From assembly GCF_963677945.1 (NCBI RefSeq), contig NZ_OY782578.1, forward strand, positions 1,116,001 through 1,180,000: a stretch of 64,000 bases of DNA, given 5' to 3'. Both the position numbers and the translations under genes were made by a program. Position 1 is the stretch's first letter. Every line of letters begins with the position of its first letter. Positions 9,044-18,689 of this stretch are shown in pieces. The stretch is from an uncultured Bacteroides sp. Lineage in GTDB: Bacteria > Bacteroidota > Bacteroidia > Bacteroidales > Bacteroidaceae. The notes below the pieces were generated by a model, which was given only the letters and a program-made list of their open reading frames with translations, was not told the origin of the DNA and ran no database searches.

Positions 9044-9681
9044 TGGAAGTTAACGTATATAACATTAAAGGTGAAGACACTGGAAGAAAGATTACGTTAA
9101 ATGAATCAATCTTCGGAATTGAGCCTAATGACCATGCTATTTATTTGGATGTAAAACAATTTATGGCTTGTCAACGTCAGGGAACTCACAAATCAAAAGA
9201 AAGAAGTGAACTTTCAGGTAGTACTAGAAAGTTGAAAAAACAAAAAGGTACTGGTGGAGCACGTTCTGGTGATATTAAATCACCTGTATTTGTTGGTGGT
9301 GCAAGAGTTTTTGGCCCTAAACCAAGAGACTATTTCTTTAAGTTGAATAAGAAAGTTAAGTCTTTAGCTAGAAAATCGGCTTTATCTTACAAGGCTCAAG
9401 GTAATGCTATTGTAGTTGTTGAAGATTTCTCTTTTGAAACTCCAAAAACTAAGGATTTTGTAGCATTGATAAATAATCTTAAAGTTTCTGATAAAAAGCT
9501 ACTTTTTGTATTATCAGAACCAAATAAAAACGTATATTTGTCGGCTCGTAATATCGAGAGAGCTAATGTATTAACTGTCGCTGGATTAAATACTTACAAT
9601 GTATTGAATGCTGGCGCATTGGTGCTTACTGAAAGTTCTCTTTCAGCTATTGACAGTATCTTAATGAAAAAGGAGGCTTAA
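9043..9681 (+). CDS. rplD: 50S ribosomal protein L4 (uL4)
   Basis: L4 binds 23S rRNA domain I and lines the peptide exit tunnel. The 212-residue sequence has the tunnel-loop motif with [22 protein letters not shown] and the [13 protein letters not shown] segment typical of L4. The start overlaps the rplC stop by one base. In Enterobacteria L4 represses its own operon; whether that occurs here cannot be seen from the sequence. Confidence 0.99.
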   Translation: MEVNVYNIKGEDTGRKITLNESIFGIEPNDHAIYLDVKQFMACQRQGTHKSKERSELSGSTRKLKKQKGTGGARSGDIKSPVFVGGARVFGPKPRDYFFKLNKKVKSLARKSALSYKAQGNAIVVVEDFSFETPKTKDFVALINNLKVSDKKLLFVLSEPNKNVYLSARNIERANVLTVAGLNTYNVLNAGALVLTESSLSAIDSILMKKEA

Positions 9682-9684
9682 ATA

Positions 9685-9975
9685 ATGGGAATTATTATTA
9701 AACCGTTAGTTACAGAGAAAATGACTGCTGCATCTGAAAAGTTAAATCGTTTCGGATTTATTGTGCGTCCTGAAGCTAACAAATTGGAAATTAAGAGCGC
9801 AGTCGAAGCATTATACAATGTTACAGTTGTTGATGTAAATACAATTCGTTATTCCGGTAAGAATAAAAGTCGTTATACAAAGGCTGGAATGATCAATGGT
9901 AGAACAAATGCTTATAAAAAAGCAGTTGTGACATTGAAAGAAGGAGATACTATTGATTTTTATAGCAATATTTAA
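9685..9975 (+). CDS. rplW: 50S ribosomal protein L23 (uL23)
   Basis: L23 sits at the exit of the peptide tunnel and is the docking site for trigger factor and the signal recognition particle. The 96-residue product starts [14 protein letters not shown], and has the expected [21 protein letters not shown] core. It begins 3 bases after the rplD stop. The GGAGG within the last codons of rplD (9671-9675) is probably fortuitous. Confidence 0.98.
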   Translation: MGIIIKPLVTEKMTAASEKLNRFGFIVRPEANKLEIKSAVEALYNVTVVDVNTIRYSGKNKSRYTKAGMINGRTNAYKKAVVTLKEGDTIDFYSNI

Positions 9976-9980
9976 TAAAA

Positions 9981-10805
9981 ATGGCAGTACGTAAATTTAA
10001 GCCCACAACACCGGGGCAAAGACATAAAATTATTGGTACTTATGAGGAGATAACTGCATCAGTACCAGAAAAATCTCTTGTGTTTGGTAAGCTTTCTTCT
10101 GGTGGTCGTAACAACGAAGGAAAGATGACTATGCGCTATATTGGCGGTGGTCACAAGAAGAAAATCAGAATCGTTGATTTCAAGAGAAATAAAGACGGTG
10201 TTCCGGCAGTAGTAAAAACAATAGAATACGATCCGAATCGTTCGGCTCGTATCGCTTTGTTATTTTATGCCGATGGTGAAAAAAGATATATTATTGCTCC
10301 CAATGGATTACAAGTAGGTAATACTCTTATGTCAGGTGAGAATGCAGCGCCAGAGATTGGTAATGCACTTCCTTTACAAAATATCCCTGTTGGTACTGTA
10401 ATTCATAATATTGAGTTGCGTCCTGGTCAAGGTGCTGCTTTGGTTAGATCTGCAGGTAATTTTGCTCAGTTGACTTCAAGAGAAGGCAAATATTGTGTTA
10501 TTAAATTGCCTTCTGGTGAAGTAAGACAAATACTTAGTACATGTAAAGCTACAATTGGTAGCGTTGGTAACTCTGATCATGGATTGGAACGCTCCGGTAA
10601 AGCTGGACGTTCAAGATGGTTAGGACGTCGTCCTCGTAACCGTGGTGTTGTTATGAATCCAGTCGATCACCCAATGGGTGGTGGTGAAGGCCGCGCTTCT
10701 GGAGGTCATCCAAGATCTCGTAAGGGATTGTATGCTAAGGGCTTGAAAACGAGAGCTCCAAAGAAGCAATCTTCTAAGTATATTATTGAGAGAAGAAAAA
10801 AGTAA
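9981..10805 (+). CDS. rplB: 50S ribosomal protein L2 (uL2)
   Basis: L2 is needed for subunit joining and peptidyl transfer. The 274-residue protein contains all family landmarks: the N-terminal [14 protein letters not shown], the RNA-binding [14 protein letters not shown] segment, and the C-terminal region with [17 protein letters not shown], including the conserved histidine near the catalytic centre. It begins 5 bases after rplW and is followed 20 bases later by rpsS. Confidence 0.99.
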   Translation: MAVRKFKPTTPGQRHKIIGTYEEITASVPEKSLVFGKLSSGGRNNEGKMTMRYIGGGHKKKIRIVDFKRNKDGVPAVVKTIEYDPNRSARIALLFYADGEKRYIIAPNGLQVGNTLMSGENAAPEIGNALPLQNIPVGTVIHNIELRPGQGAALVRSAGNFAQLTSREGKYCVIKLPSGEVRQILSTCKATIGSVGNSDHGLERSGKAGRSRWLGRRPRNRGVVMNPVDHPMGGGEGRASGGHPRSRKGLYAKGLKTRAPKKQSSKYIIERRKK

Positions 10806-10825
10806 TCTGATTAATTGAGTAAACT

Positions 10826-11095
10826 ATGAGTCGTTCATTAAAAAAAGGTCCTTATATTAATATTAAGCTTGAATCAAAAGTGCTTGCTATGAATGAGTCA
10901 GGCAAAAAAGCTGTTGTTAAGACTTGGGCTAGAGCTTCAATGATTTCGCCTGATTTTGTAGGGCATACTATTGCAGTTCATAACGGAAATAAATTTATTC
11001 CTGTTTACGTTACCGAAAACATGGTTGGGCACAAGTTAGGAGAATTCTCTCCTACTCGTACTTTCAGAGGCCATGCTGGTAACAAGAAACGTTAA
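10826..11095 (+). CDS. rpsS: 30S ribosomal protein S19 (uS19)
   Basis: S19 forms a complex with S13 in the 30S head near the A-site tRNA. The 89-residue product starts [11 protein letters not shown] and contains [23 protein letters not shown] and [13 protein letters not shown], which are diagnostic. Length is normal. It is followed by a 41-base spacer and rplV. Confidence 0.99.
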   Translation: MSRSLKKGPYINIKLESKVLAMNESGKKAVVKTWARASMISPDFVGHTIAVHNGNKFIPVYVTENMVGHKLGEFSPTRTFRGHAGNKKR

Positions 11096-11136
11096 CAGGA
11101 TATATTAAATCTGAAATAATAAAGTAATAAAAAATA

Positions 11137-11547
11137 ATGGGAGCAAGAAAGAAAATATCGGCTGATAAAAGAAAAGAAGCCCTTAAAACCATGTATTTTG
11201 CCAAATTGCAAAATGTTCCGACCTCTCCACGTAAGATGCGTCTTGTGGCTGATATGATCCGTGGTATGGAAGTGAACAGAGCTCTTGGTGTTTTGAAGTT
11301 TTCATCGAAAGAAGCTTCTGCAAGAGTTGAGAAATTGTTGCGCTCTGCTATTGCTAACTGGGAACAGAAAAACGAACGTAAAGCAGAAAGCGGTGAATTA
11401 TTTGTAACAAAGATTTTTGTTGATTGTGGAGCAACATTGAAAAGAATGAGACCTGCACCACAGGGGAGAGGTTACAGAATTCGTAAACGCTCAAATCACG
11501 TAACTTTGTTCGTTGATTCTAAGAGTACTAATGATAATCAAAATTAA
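11137..11547 (+). CDS. rplV: 50S ribosomal protein L22 (uL22)
   Basis: L22 contacts all domains of 23S rRNA and its long hairpin lines the exit tunnel, where macrolide-resistance changes can occur. The 136-residue product has the [18 protein letters not shown] motif and the hairpin region [20 protein letters not shown]. The N-terminus carries a short lysine-rich extension of about 20 residues relative to E. coli. It ends 5 bases before rpsC. Confidence 0.99.
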   Translation: MGARKKISADKRKEALKTMYFAKLQNVPTSPRKMRLVADMIRGMEVNRALGVLKFSSKEASARVEKLLRSAIANWEQKNERKAESGELFVTKIFVDCGATLKRMRPAPQGRGYRIRKRSNHVTLFVDSKSTNDNQN

Positions 11548-11552
11548 GCTAG

Positions 11553-12284
11553 ATGGGACAAAAAGTTAATCCAATAAGTAACCGTTTAGGAATTATCAGA
11601 GGATGGGATTCCAATTGGTATGGTGGCGATAATTATGGTGATTCTTTGCTAGAAGATAGCAAGATTCGTAAATATCTTAATGCAAGACTTGCAAAAGCAA
11701 GTGTATCAAGAATAGTTATTGAGCGCACACTGAAACTTGTTACAATAACCGTATGTACAGCCCGTCCAGGTATTATCATCGGTAAGGGTGGTCAGGAAGT
11801 TGATAAGTTAAAAGAAGAGTTGAAGAAGATCACTGATAAAGATATTCAAATTAATATCTTTGAAGTAAAAAGACCTGAGTTAGATGCTGTAATTGTAGCA
11901 AATAACATTGCTCGCCAGGTAGAGGGTAAGATTGCTTACCGTCGTGCTATTAAAATGGCTATCGCAAATACAATGCGTATGGGAGCAGAAGGTATCAAAG
12001 TGCAAATTTCAGGACGTTTGAATGGAGCTGAAATGGCTCGTTCTGAAATGTATAAGGAAGGAAGAACTCCGTTACACACATTTAGAGCAGATATTGACTA
12101 TTGTCATGCTGAAGCATTGACTAAGGTTGGACTTCTTGGTGTGAAAGTTTGGATTTGTAGAGGTGAGGTTTTTGGCAAGAAAGAACTTGCTCCTAACTTT
12201 ACTCAAAGCAAAGAAGGAGGCCGTGGTAATGCTGGTAGCAGAGACGGTGGAAAAAACTTCAAAAGAAAGAAAAATAATCGCTAA
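11553..12284 (+). CDS. rpsC: 30S ribosomal protein S3 (uS3)
   Basis: S3 lies at the mRNA entry channel and has helicase-like activity on incoming mRNA together with S4 and S5. The 243-residue protein starts [18 protein letters not shown], carries the KH domain with [16 protein letters not shown] and the C-terminal domain with HTFRADIDY, and ends in a basic glycine-rich tail ([12 protein letters not shown]). The gene is followed 24 bases later by rplP. Confidence 0.99.
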   Translation: MGQKVNPISNRLGIIRGWDSNWYGGDNYGDSLLEDSKIRKYLNARLAKASVSRIVIERTLKLVTITVCTARPGIIIGKGGQEVDKLKEELKKITDKDIQINIFEVKRPELDAVIVANNIARQVEGKIAYRRAIKMAIANTMRMGAEGIKVQISGRLNGAEMARSEMYKEGRTPLHTFRADIDYCHAEALTKVGLLGVKVWICRGEVFGKKELAPNFTQSKEGGRGNAGSRDGGKNFKRKKNNR

Positions 12285-12308
12285 AACGAATTTGAATTTT
12301 AGGAAATT

Positions 12309-12743
12309 ATGTTACAACCGAAAAAGACAAAATTCAGAAGACAACAAAAGGGTCGCATGAAAGGTAATGCCCAAAGAGGCAACCAACTCGCTTTTGGTTC
12401 TTTTGGTATAAAAGCTTTGCAAAATAAATGGATTACAGGTAGACAGATTGAAGCTGCCCGTATTGCTGTTACTAGATATATGCAACGTCAAGGCCAGATT
12501 TGGATCAGAATATTTCCGGATAAACCTATTACAAAGAAACCTGCGGAAGTACGTATGGGTAAAGGTAAAGGTAGTCCTGAAGGATTTGTAGCTCCTGTTA
12601 CTCCTGGTAGAATTATGATTGAAGTAGAAGGCGTATCCTATGAAATCGCTAAAGAAGCATTGCGTTTAGCAGCTCAGAAGCTTCCTGTCACTACTAAGTT
12701 TATAGTAAGACGTGATTATGATACTCAAAATCAAAATGCATAA
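12309..12743 (+). CDS. rplP: 50S ribosomal protein L16 (uL16)
   Basis: L16 helps place the A-site tRNA in the large subunit. The 144-residue sequence starts [16 protein letters not shown] and contains [22 protein letters not shown] and the [15 protein letters not shown] loop. The stop overlaps an ATG at 12743 by one base, but the better start for the next gene is six bases further on. Confidence 0.99.
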   Translation: MLQPKKTKFRRQQKGRMKGNAQRGNQLAFGSFGIKALQNKWITGRQIEAARIAVTRYMQRQGQIWIRIFPDKPITKKPAEVRMGKGKGSPEGFVAPVTPGRIMIEVEGVSYEIAKEALRLAAQKLPVTTKFIVRRDYDTQNQNA

Positions 12744-12748
12744 TGTTT

Positions 12749-12946
12749 ATGAAAATTGCAGAAATTAGAGAAATAAATACCAAAGAACTGGTAGAAAGAA
12801 TTGAGGCTGAAGTAGCCGGCTATAACCAAATGGTGTTAAACCATTCTATCTCCCCTTTGGATAATCCTGCACAAATAAAACAGTTACGCAGGACGATTGC
12901 GCGTATGAAATCAGAATTACGCCAAAGAGAACTTAACAATAAATAA
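12749..12946 (+). CDS. rpmC: 50S ribosomal protein L29 (uL29)
   Basis: L29 is a small helical protein next to L23 at the tunnel exit. I place the start at the second methionine ([14 protein letters not shown]), giving 65 residues, because family members begin there; an alternative ATG at 12743 would add two residues and overlap the rplP stop. The conserved [20 protein letters not shown] segment confirms the family. Its stop overlaps an ATG for rpsQ (TAATG). Confidence 0.97.
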   Translation: MKIAEIREINTKELVERIEAEVAGYNQMVLNHSISPLDNPAQIKQLRRTIARMKSELRQRELNNK

Positions 12947-13212
12947 TGGGTTTGATGGAAGCTAGAAATTTAAGAAAAGAAAGAACTGGGGTTGTTCTTA
13001 GCAACAAAATGGATAAAACTATTACTGTTGCAGCTAAGTTTAAAGAAAAACACCCTATCTATGGTAAGTTCGTGAGTAAAACGAAGAAATACCATGCTCA
13101 TGATGAAAATAATGATTGTAACATTGGTGACACTGTTAGAATCAGTGAGACTCGTCCTTTGAGTAAGACAAAGAGATGGAGAGTAGTTGAAATAATTGAA
13201 AGAGCTAAGTAA
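12946..13212 (+). CDS. rpsQ: 30S ribosomal protein S17 (uS17)
   Basis: S17 is a primary 16S rRNA-binding protein of the 30S body with an OB fold. The product has [17 protein letters not shown] and the [20 protein letters not shown]-terminus. The start at 12946 overlaps the rpmC stop and gives 88 residues; the ATG at 12955 (MEARNLRK) is an equally good candidate and would give 85. The next gene starts 3 bases after the stop. Confidence 0.97.
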   Translation: MGLMEARNLRKERTGVVLSNKMDKTITVAAKFKEKHPIYGKFVSKTKKYHAHDENNDCNIGDTVRISETRPLSKTKRWRVVEIIERAK

Positions 13213-13214
13213 TT

Positions 13215-13580
13215 ATGATACAAACAGAATCCAGACTTACAGTATGTGACAACAGTGGAGCTAAAGAAGTTTTGTGTATCCGTGTTTTGGGTGGCACAGG
13301 ACGTCGTTATGCTTCTGTTGGGGATGTTATTGTAGTTTCAGTAAAAAGTGTTATCCCTTCGAGTGATATTAAAAAAGGTGTAGTGTCTAAAGCTTTGATT
13401 GTACGTACAAAGAAAGAAATCCGTCGTGCTGATGGTTCGTACATTCGTTTTGATGATAATGCTTGCGTTTTGTTAAATAACGCAGGTGAAATTAGAGGTA
13501 GTAGAATCTTTGGACCGGTTGCGAGAGAACTTCGTGCTACAAACATGAAGGTTGTATCATTAGCACCAGAGGTACTTTAA
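13215..13580 (+). CDS. rplN: 50S ribosomal protein L14 (uL14)
   Basis: L14 lies at the subunit interface and is the usual docking site of the silencing factor RsfS. The 121-residue product starts [19 protein letters not shown] and ends with the conserved [10 protein letters not shown], both typical. The order rpsQ-rplN-rplX is that of the spc operon. The length matches the family. Confidence 0.99.
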   Translation: MIQTESRLTVCDNSGAKEVLCIRVLGGTGRRYASVGDVIVVSVKSVIPSSDIKKGVVSKALIVRTKKEIRRADGSYIRFDDNACVLLNNAGEIRGSRIFGPVARELRATNMKVVSLAPEVL

Positions 13581-13600
13581 TTTTGTAAAAGATTTAAGTA

Positions 13601-13921
13601 ATGAGTAAATTACATATTAAAAAAGGCGACACAGTTTTGGTCAATGCCGGTGAAGATAAAGGCAAAACTGGACGCGTGTTGAAAGTTCTTGTTAAAAAAG
13701 GACGTGCAATTGTTGAAGGCATGAATCTAGTATCTAAAAGTACTAAGCCAAATGCTAAGAACCCTCAAGGTGGTATTGTAAAGCAAGAAGCTTCTATACA
13801 TATCTCTAACTTAAACCTTGTAGATCCGAAGACTGGAAAAGCAACACGTGTTGGGAGAAAAGAAAGTTCTGATGGAACTTTAGTGCGTTATTCTAAAAAA
13901 TCAGGAGAGGAGATTAAGTAA
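13601..13921 (+). CDS. rplX: 50S ribosomal protein L24 (uL24)
   Basis: L24 starts assembly of the large subunit by binding the 5' region of 23S rRNA. The 106-residue product begins [24 protein letters not shown], the KOW motif, and has [13 protein letters not shown] and [15 protein letters not shown]. Its stop codon overlaps the start of rplE by one base (TAATG), suggesting coupled translation. Confidence 0.99.
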   Translation: MSKLHIKKGDTVLVNAGEDKGKTGRVLKVLVKKGRAIVEGMNLVSKSTKPNAKNPQGGIVKQEASIHISNLNLVDPKTGKATRVGRKESSDGTLVRYSKKSGEEIK

Positions 13922-14478
13922 TGAGTAATACTGCTAGCCTTAAGAAAGAATATGCAGAGCGTATTGCGCCTGCATTAAAAGAGCAATTTCAATATAGTTC
14001 ATCTATGCAAGTTCCAGTTCTTAAAAAGATTGTTATCAATCAAGGTTTAGGATCTGCTGTTGCTGATAAGAAAATTATTGAAGTTGCAATAAATGAGATG
14101 ACTGCGATTACTGGTCAAAAAGCTGTTGCTACAATTTCTCGTAAGGATATTGCAAACTTTAAGTTACGTAAAAAAATGCCTATCGGTGTGATGGTTACTT
14201 TACGTCGTGAAAGAATGTATGAGTTCCTTGAAAAATTGGTTCGTGTTGCTTTGCCTCGTATTCGTGACTTTAAAGGTATTGAAAGTAAATTTGATGGTAA
14301 AGGTAACTATACTTTAGGTATTCAGGAACAAATTATTTTCCCTGAAATCAATATTGATAGTATCACTAAAATTCTTGGTATGAACATAACTTTCGTTACA
14401 ACTGCTCAGTCAGATGAAGAAGGATATGCTTTATTGAAAGAATTTGGTTTACCTTTTAAAAACTCAAAAAAAGACTAA
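13921..14478 (+). CDS. rplE: 50S ribosomal protein L5 (uL5)
   Basis: L5 binds 5S rRNA and contacts the P-site tRNA. The 185-residue sequence has [29 protein letters not shown] and the [13 protein letters not shown] segment characteristic of the family. It is coupled to rplX by a one-base overlap; a purine-rich GGAGAGGAG precedes the start within the end of rplX. rpsN follows 6 bases later. Confidence 0.99.
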   Translation: MSNTASLKKEYAERIAPALKEQFQYSSSMQVPVLKKIVINQGLGSAVADKKIIEVAINEMTAITGQKAVATISRKDIANFKLRKKMPIGVMVTLRRERMYEFLEKLVRVALPRIRDFKGIESKFDGKGNYTLGIQEQIIFPEINIDSITKILGMNITFVTTAQSDEEGYALLKEFGLPFKNSKKD

Positions 14479-14484
14479 TATATT

Positions 14485-14754
14485 ATGGCAAAAGAATCAA
14501 TGAAAGCTCGCGAAGTAAAGAGAGCAAAACTTGTAGCCAAATATGCTGAAAAGAGAGCTCAGTTAAAAAAAGACGGTGATTATGATGCATTACAGGCTTT
14601 GCCTAAAAATGCATCACCTGTTCGTTTGCACAATCGTTGTAAACTAACTGGTCGTCCAAAGGGCTATATTCGTCAGTTTGGTATTTCAAGAATTCAATTT
14701 CGTGAAATGGCATCTAATGGTCTTATTCCCGGAGTTAAAAAAGCAAGCTGGTAA
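14485..14754 (+). CDS. rpsN: 30S ribosomal protein S14 (uS14), zinc-free long form
   Basis: S14 is a late-assembling 30S head protein. This is the 89-residue form with the signature [21 protein letters not shown], and it retains only one of the four cysteines of the zinc-binding short form, so it belongs to the zinc-independent class. The remaining sequence ends in [11 protein letters not shown], which is typical. A 52-base gap follows before rpsH. Confidence 0.98.
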   Translation: MAKESMKAREVKRAKLVAKYAEKRAQLKKDGDYDALQALPKNASPVRLHNRCKLTGRPKGYIRQFGISRIQFREMASNGLIPGVKKASW

Positions 14755-14806
14755 ATTATTTTCTTAAATATTGTCAGGAATGCCTGATTAATTTAACAAA
14801 TTTTAT

Positions 14807-15202
14807 ATGACTGATCCAATAGCAGATTATTTAACGAGGTTGAGAAACGCAATCGGTGCAAAGCACAGAGTTGTTGAAATTCCTGCCTCTAACCTTAAAA
14901 AGGAAATTACAAAAATCCTTTTTGAGAAGGGCTACATTCTTAATTACAAGTTTGTAGAAGATGGACCTCAAGGAACTATTAAGGTTGCCTTGAAGTATGA
15001 TTCCGTTAACAAAGTAAACGCGATCAAAAAACTGATTAGAATATCTTCTCCAGGTTTACGTAAGTATACTGGATACAAAGATATGCCACGTGTTATTAAT
15101 GGTTTGGGTATTGCTATAATATCTACTTCCAAAGGTGTAATGACTAACAAAGAGGCTGCTGAGCTTAAAATTGGCGGAGAAGTCTTGTGTTATGTATATT
15201 AA
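14807..15202 (+). CDS. rpsH: 30S ribosomal protein S8 (uS8)
   Basis: S8 organises the central domain of 16S rRNA; in E. coli it also represses the spc operon. The 131-residue protein starts MTDPIADYLTRLRNAIGAKH and contains the C-terminal ISTSKGVMTNKEA motif found in all S8 proteins. Length is normal. A clear Shine-Dalgarno sequence for the next gene follows its stop. Confidence 0.99.
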   Translation: MTDPIADYLTRLRNAIGAKHRVVEIPASNLKKEITKILFEKGYILNYKFVEDGPQGTIKVALKYDSVNKVNAIKKLIRISSPGLRKYTGYKDMPRVINGLGIAIISTSKGVMTNKEAAELKIGGEVLCYVY

Positions 15203-15205
15203 TTT

Positions 15206-15211
15206 AGGAGG
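15206..15211 (+). promoter_or_regulatory. Strong Shine-Dalgarno site upstream of rplF
   Basis: AGGAGG lies 8 bases before the rplF ATG, an ideal Shine-Dalgarno placement. Such sites are rare in Bacteroidetes and are not seen before most other genes in this cluster, so this is notable. Confidence 0.75.
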
Positions 15212-15219
15212 AATAAGCA

Positions 15220-15774
15220 ATGTCTAGAATAGGAAAATTACCCATTAGTATCCCAGCAGGAGTATCAGTTACTCTGAAAGATGATGTGGTTACTGTAAAA
15301 GGACCAAAGGGAGAATTAAGTCAGTATGTTAATCCACTTATTAAAGTGGAAGTAGCTGATAATCAGATTTTATTGACTCGTAATAGCGATGAAAGACAAG
15401 AAAGAGCATTTCATGGTCTTTATCGTTCTTTGATTAATAATATGGTTGTTGGTGTTTCTGAAGGTTACAAGAAAGAGCTTGAGTTAGTTGGTGTTGGTTA
15501 CCGTGCAACAGGCAATGGTAACATTATCGAATTTGCTCTTGGTTATTCACATAATATTTTCTTGCAATTGCCTTTAGAAATTAAAGTTGAAACTAAGTCT
15601 GAAAGAAATAAGAATCCTCTTATCATTTTAGAATCTTGTGACAAACAGTTACTAGGTCAAGTTTGTTCAAAAATACGTTCTTTCCGTAAGCCAGAACCAT
15701 ATAAAGGTAAAGGTATTAAATTTGTTGGAGAAGAAATTCGCAGAAAATCGGGCAAATCAGCCGGTGCTAAGTAA
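15220..15774 (+). CDS. rplF: 50S ribosomal protein L6 (uL6)
   Basis: L6 binds near the GTPase-associated centre and the sarcin-ricin loop. The 184-residue sequence starts MSRIGKLPISIPAGVSV, contains the duplicated L6 fold and the C-terminal motif PEPYKGKGIKFVGEEIRRKSGKSAGAK in which the KGKGI block is diagnostic. Unusually for this genome it has a perfect AGGAGG 8 bases upstream. Confidence 0.99.
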   Translation: MSRIGKLPISIPAGVSVTLKDDVVTVKGPKGELSQYVNPLIKVEVADNQILLTRNSDERQERAFHGLYRSLINNMVVGVSEGYKKELELVGVGYRATGNGNIIEFALGYSHNIFLQLPLEIKVETKSERNKNPLIILESCDKQLLGQVCSKIRSFRKPEPYKGKGIKFVGEEIRRKSGKSAGAK

Positions 15775-15795
15775 TTTACATAAATTTGTATAATC

Positions 15796-16140
15796 ATGAC
15801 AACAAAAATAGAAAGACGAATTAAAATAAAATACAGAGTACGTAACAAGATTTCTGGTACTACCGGATGTCCACGTATGAGTGTATTTAGAAGTAACAAA
15901 CAAATCTATGTTCAAATCATTGATGATTTGTGTGGAAAAACCTTAGCTTCTGCTTCTTCTCTTGGACTTGAAGAAAAATTTCCAAAGAAAGAACAAGCTG
16001 CTAAAGTTGGTGAATTAATCGCTAAAAAAGCGCAGGAAGCAGGTATTACAACTGTTGTATTCGATCGTAATGGTTACTTATATCATGGGAGAGTAAAAGA
16101 AGTAGCTGATGCTGCTCGTAACGGTGGACTTAAATTTTAA
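15796..16140 (+). CDS. rplR: 50S ribosomal protein L18 (uL18)
   Basis: L18 binds 5S rRNA and helps anchor it to the large subunit. The 114-residue product has [14 protein letters not shown]-like N-terminal residues ([15 protein letters not shown]), [18 protein letters not shown] and the C-terminal [20 protein letters not shown]. Length is normal. rpsE starts 5 bases after the stop. Confidence 0.99.
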   Translation: MTTKIERRIKIKYRVRNKISGTTGCPRMSVFRSNKQIYVQIIDDLCGKTLASASSLGLEEKFPKKEQAAKVGELIAKKAQEAGITTVVFDRNGYLYHGRVKEVADAARNGGLKF

Positions 16141-16145
16141 TTATT

Positions 16146-16664
16146 ATGGCAGGAATAAGTAATCGATTTAAAATATCAAGTGATATTGAGCTTAAAGACA
16201 GATTAGTTGCTATTAATCGTGTTACAAAAGTAACAAAGGGTGGTAGAACTTTCAGTTTTTCTGCAATAGTAGTTGTTGGTAACGAAGATGGTGTTATTGG
16301 TTGGGGACTTGGTAAAGCTGGTGAAGTAACTGCAGCAATCGCTAAAGGTGTTGAGTCAGCCAAAAAGAACTTGATTAAAGTGCCAGTTTTAAAAGGAACC
16401 GTTCCTCATGAACAAACTGCAAGATTTGGTGGAGCTGAGGTATTCATTAAGCCAGCTTCACACGGTACAGGAGTTGTAGCGGGTGGTGCTATGCGTGCAG
16501 TACTTGAAAGTGTTGGTGTAACTGATGTTTTGGCTAAATCTAAAGGTTCTTCTAATCCTCACAATCTTGTTAAAGCAACAATTATCGCTTTAGGTGAGAT
16601 GAGAGATGCAAGAACTGTAGCTCAGAATAGAGGTGTTAGTATGGATAAAGTATTTAGAGGATAA
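16146..16664 (+). CDS. rpsE: 30S ribosomal protein S5 (uS5)
   Basis: S5 lies at the mRNA entry tunnel and influences decoding accuracy. The 172-residue sequence has the double-stranded-RNA-binding-like N-terminal domain ([19 protein letters not shown]) and the [20 protein letters not shown] motif, which is diagnostic. The final TAA is part of TAAGGAGGA, the Shine-Dalgarno region for rpmD. Confidence 0.99.
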   Translation: MAGISNRFKISSDIELKDRLVAINRVTKVTKGGRTFSFSAIVVVGNEDGVIGWGLGKAGEVTAAIAKGVESAKKNLIKVPVLKGTVPHEQTARFGGAEVFIKPASHGTGVVAGGAMRAVLESVGVTDVLAKSKGSSNPHNLVKATIIALGEMRDARTVAQNRGVSMDKVFRG

Positions 16665-16670
16665 GGAGGA
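16665..16670 (+). promoter_or_regulatory. Shine-Dalgarno site upstream of rpmD
   Basis: GGAGGA directly follows the rpsE stop and sits 3-4 bases before the rpmD ATG at 16674; with the preceding A it forms AGGAGG. It is the second clear Shine-Dalgarno site in the cluster. Confidence 0.65.
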
Positions 16671-16673
16671 AAT

Positions 16674-16850
16674 ATGTCAACTATTAAGATCAAACAAATA
16701 AAAAGTAGAATTGGTGCTCCAGCTGATCAGAAGAGAACGCTTGATGCATTAGGACTTCGCAAATTGAATCGTGTGGTTGAGCACGAAGAAACTCCTTCAA
16801 TTCTTGGTATGGTAGCGAAAGTTAAACACTTGGTAACCATCATTAAGTAA
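16674..16850 (+). CDS. rpmD: 50S ribosomal protein L30 (uL30)
   Basis: This 58-residue gene is short but clear. The translation begins [20 protein letters not shown] and continues with [19 protein letters not shown] and a final [13 protein letters not shown], the typical L30 pattern. It lies between rpsE and rplO as in every spc operon and has a Shine-Dalgarno site upstream. L30 is a non-essential protein of the large subunit surface. Confidence 0.97.
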   Translation: MSTIKIKQIKSRIGAPADQKRTLDALGLRKLNRVVEHEETPSILGMVAKVKHLVTIIK

Positions 16851-16881
16851 TTTATTGTTGAATAATAAAACTAATTACAAT

Positions 16882-17328
16882 ATGAACTTAAGTAATTTAA
16901 AACCTGCAGAAGGATCTACCAAAACAAGAAAAAGAGTCGGTCGTGGCTCTGGTTCAGGCTTAGGTGGCACTTCTACAAGAGGTCACAAAGGAGCAAAATC
17001 AAGATCTGGTTATTCTAGAAAGATTGGTTTTGAAGGTGGACAGATGCCTCTCCAACGTCGTGTCCCTAAATTTGGTTTTAAGAATATAAATAGAGTAGAA
17101 TATAAAGCCTTAAATCTTGATTCTTTGCAAAAACTAGCTGAAGCTAAAAGTTTGACAAAAGTTGGTATTAATGACTTTATTGAAGCTGGATTTATCTCTT
17201 CAAATCAATTGGTGAAGATTTTAGGTAATGGTAGCTTGACAAGCAAACTTGATGTAGAAGCTAATGCTTTTTCAAAGAGTGCAGTTGCTGCCATTGAGTC
17301 TTTAGGTGGAAATGCTGTAAAACTCTAA
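16882..17328 (+). CDS. rplO: 50S ribosomal protein L15 (uL15)
   Basis: L15 is a late-assembling protein of the large subunit. I start at the ATG giving [20 protein letters not shown] (148 residues); the reading frame is open upstream to a TTG at 16855, but the family begins at this methionine. The glycine-rich stretch [18 protein letters not shown] and [16 protein letters not shown] are diagnostic. The stop lies 4 bases before secY. Confidence 0.98.
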   Translation: MNLSNLKPAEGSTKTRKRVGRGSGSGLGGTSTRGHKGAKSRSGYSRKIGFEGGQMPLQRRVPKFGFKNINRVEYKALNLDSLQKLAEAKSLTKVGINDFIEAGFISSNQLVKILGNGSLTSKLDVEANAFSKSAVAAIESLGGNAVKL

Positions 17329-17332
17329 TTCA

Positions 17333-18679
17333 ATGAGAAAAGCTATTGAAACATTAAAAAATATATGGAAGATTGAGGATCTGAGACAACGGATCCTCAT
17401 CACTATATTATTTGTAGCGATTTATCGTTTTGGTTCCTTTGTAGTTTTGCCAGGCATTAATCCTGGAATGTTAACTCAACTGCATAAGCAAACTAGTGAA
17501 GGTCTATTAGCTTTGTTGAACATGTTCTCTGGAGGAGCATTTTCTAATGCTTCTGTTTTCGCTTTGGGTATTATGCCTTACATCTCTGCTTCAATTGTTA
17601 TTCAACTTTTAGCAATTGCAGTTCCGTATTTTCAGAAACTGCAACGTGAAGGAGAAAGTGGTAGAATAAAAATTAACCAGTATACTCGTTATTTAACTAT
17701 AGCAATATTATTGTTTCAAGCTCCTTCTTATTTGATGAATTTGAAAGCACAAGCTGGTCCTTCTTTGAATCCTTCATTGAACTGGACTTTATTTATGATA
17801 ACTTCTACAATCATTTTGGCTGCTGGAAGTATGTTCATATTATGGCTTGGTGAGAGAATAACTGACAAGGGTATAGGCAACGGTATTTCATTAATTATTA
17901 TGGTTGGTATTATTGCGCGTCTTCCAAAGGCTTTGTCTCAGGAAGTTGTGTCTCGTACTACTGATACTGGTGCGGGTGGTCTGATCATGTTCTTATTTGA
18001 AATTGTCTTCTTGTTATTAGTTATTGCTGGTGCTATCATGCTGGTACAAGGTACTAGAAAAGTTCCTGTACAATATGCAAAGAGAATTGTTGGTAATAAA
18101 CAATACGGTGGTGCTAGACAGTATATCCCTTTGAAAGTTAACGCTGCTAATGTAATGCCTATTATATTTGCTCAAGCTATTATGTTTATTCCAGTAGCAA
18201 TTATTGGATATTCAAATGTGGCAAGTGCAAGTGGTGTTGCTCGTGCATTAACTAACCATACTGGATTTTGGTATAATTTTGTTTTTGCTGTTATGATTAT
18301 TCTTTTCACATATTTCTATACAGCAATTACAATTAATCCTACCCAGATGGCAGAGGATATGAAGAGAAATAATGGTTTTATTCCAGGAATTAAACCTGGT
18401 AAGAAAACAGCAGAGTATATTGATGAGATTATGTCTCGCATAACTTTACCTGGTTCTTTATTCTTGGCTGCGGTAGCAATTATGCCTGCTTTTGCTGGTA
18501 TATTTGGTGTGAAAGCTGAATTTGCTCAATTCTTCGGTGGAACTTCATTGTTGATTCTAGTTGGGGTTGTACTTGATACTCTTCAACAAGTTGAGAGTCA
18601 TCTTTTGATGAGACACTATGATGGATTGTTGAAATCTGGAAGAATTAAAGGACGTTCAGGCAGCGTTGCTGCGTATTAA
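17333..18679 (+). CDS. secY: Protein translocase subunit SecY
   Basis: SecY is the channel of the general secretion pathway in the inner membrane, working with SecE, SecG and SecA. The 448-residue protein shows about ten hydrophobic segments, the ALGIMPYISASIVIQLL motif of the second helix, GNGISLIIMVGI and the C-terminal GRIKGRSG. It is encoded at the normal place, between rplO and map. The map start follows 10 bases after its stop. Confidence 0.98.
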   Translation: MRKAIETLKNIWKIEDLRQRILITILFVAIYRFGSFVVLPGINPGMLTQLHKQTSEGLLALLNMFSGGAFSNASVFALGIMPYISASIVIQLLAIAVPYFQKLQREGESGRIKINQYTRYLTIAILLFQAPSYLMNLKAQAGPSLNPSLNWTLFMITSTIILAAGSMFILWLGERITDKGIGNGISLIIMVGIIARLPKALSQEVVSRTTDTGAGGLIMFLFEIVFLLLVIAGAIMLVQGTRKVPVQYAKRIVGNKQYGGARQYIPLKVNAANVMPIIFAQAIMFIPVAIIGYSNVASASGVARALTNHTGFWYNFVFAVMIILFTYFYTAITINPTQMAEDMKRNNGFIPGIKPGKKTAEYIDEIMSRITLPGSLFLAAVAIMPAFAGIFGVKAEFAQFFGGTSLLILVGVVLDTLQQVESHLLMRHYDGLLKSGRIKGRSGSVAAY

Positions 18680-18689
18680 TCATTATAGA

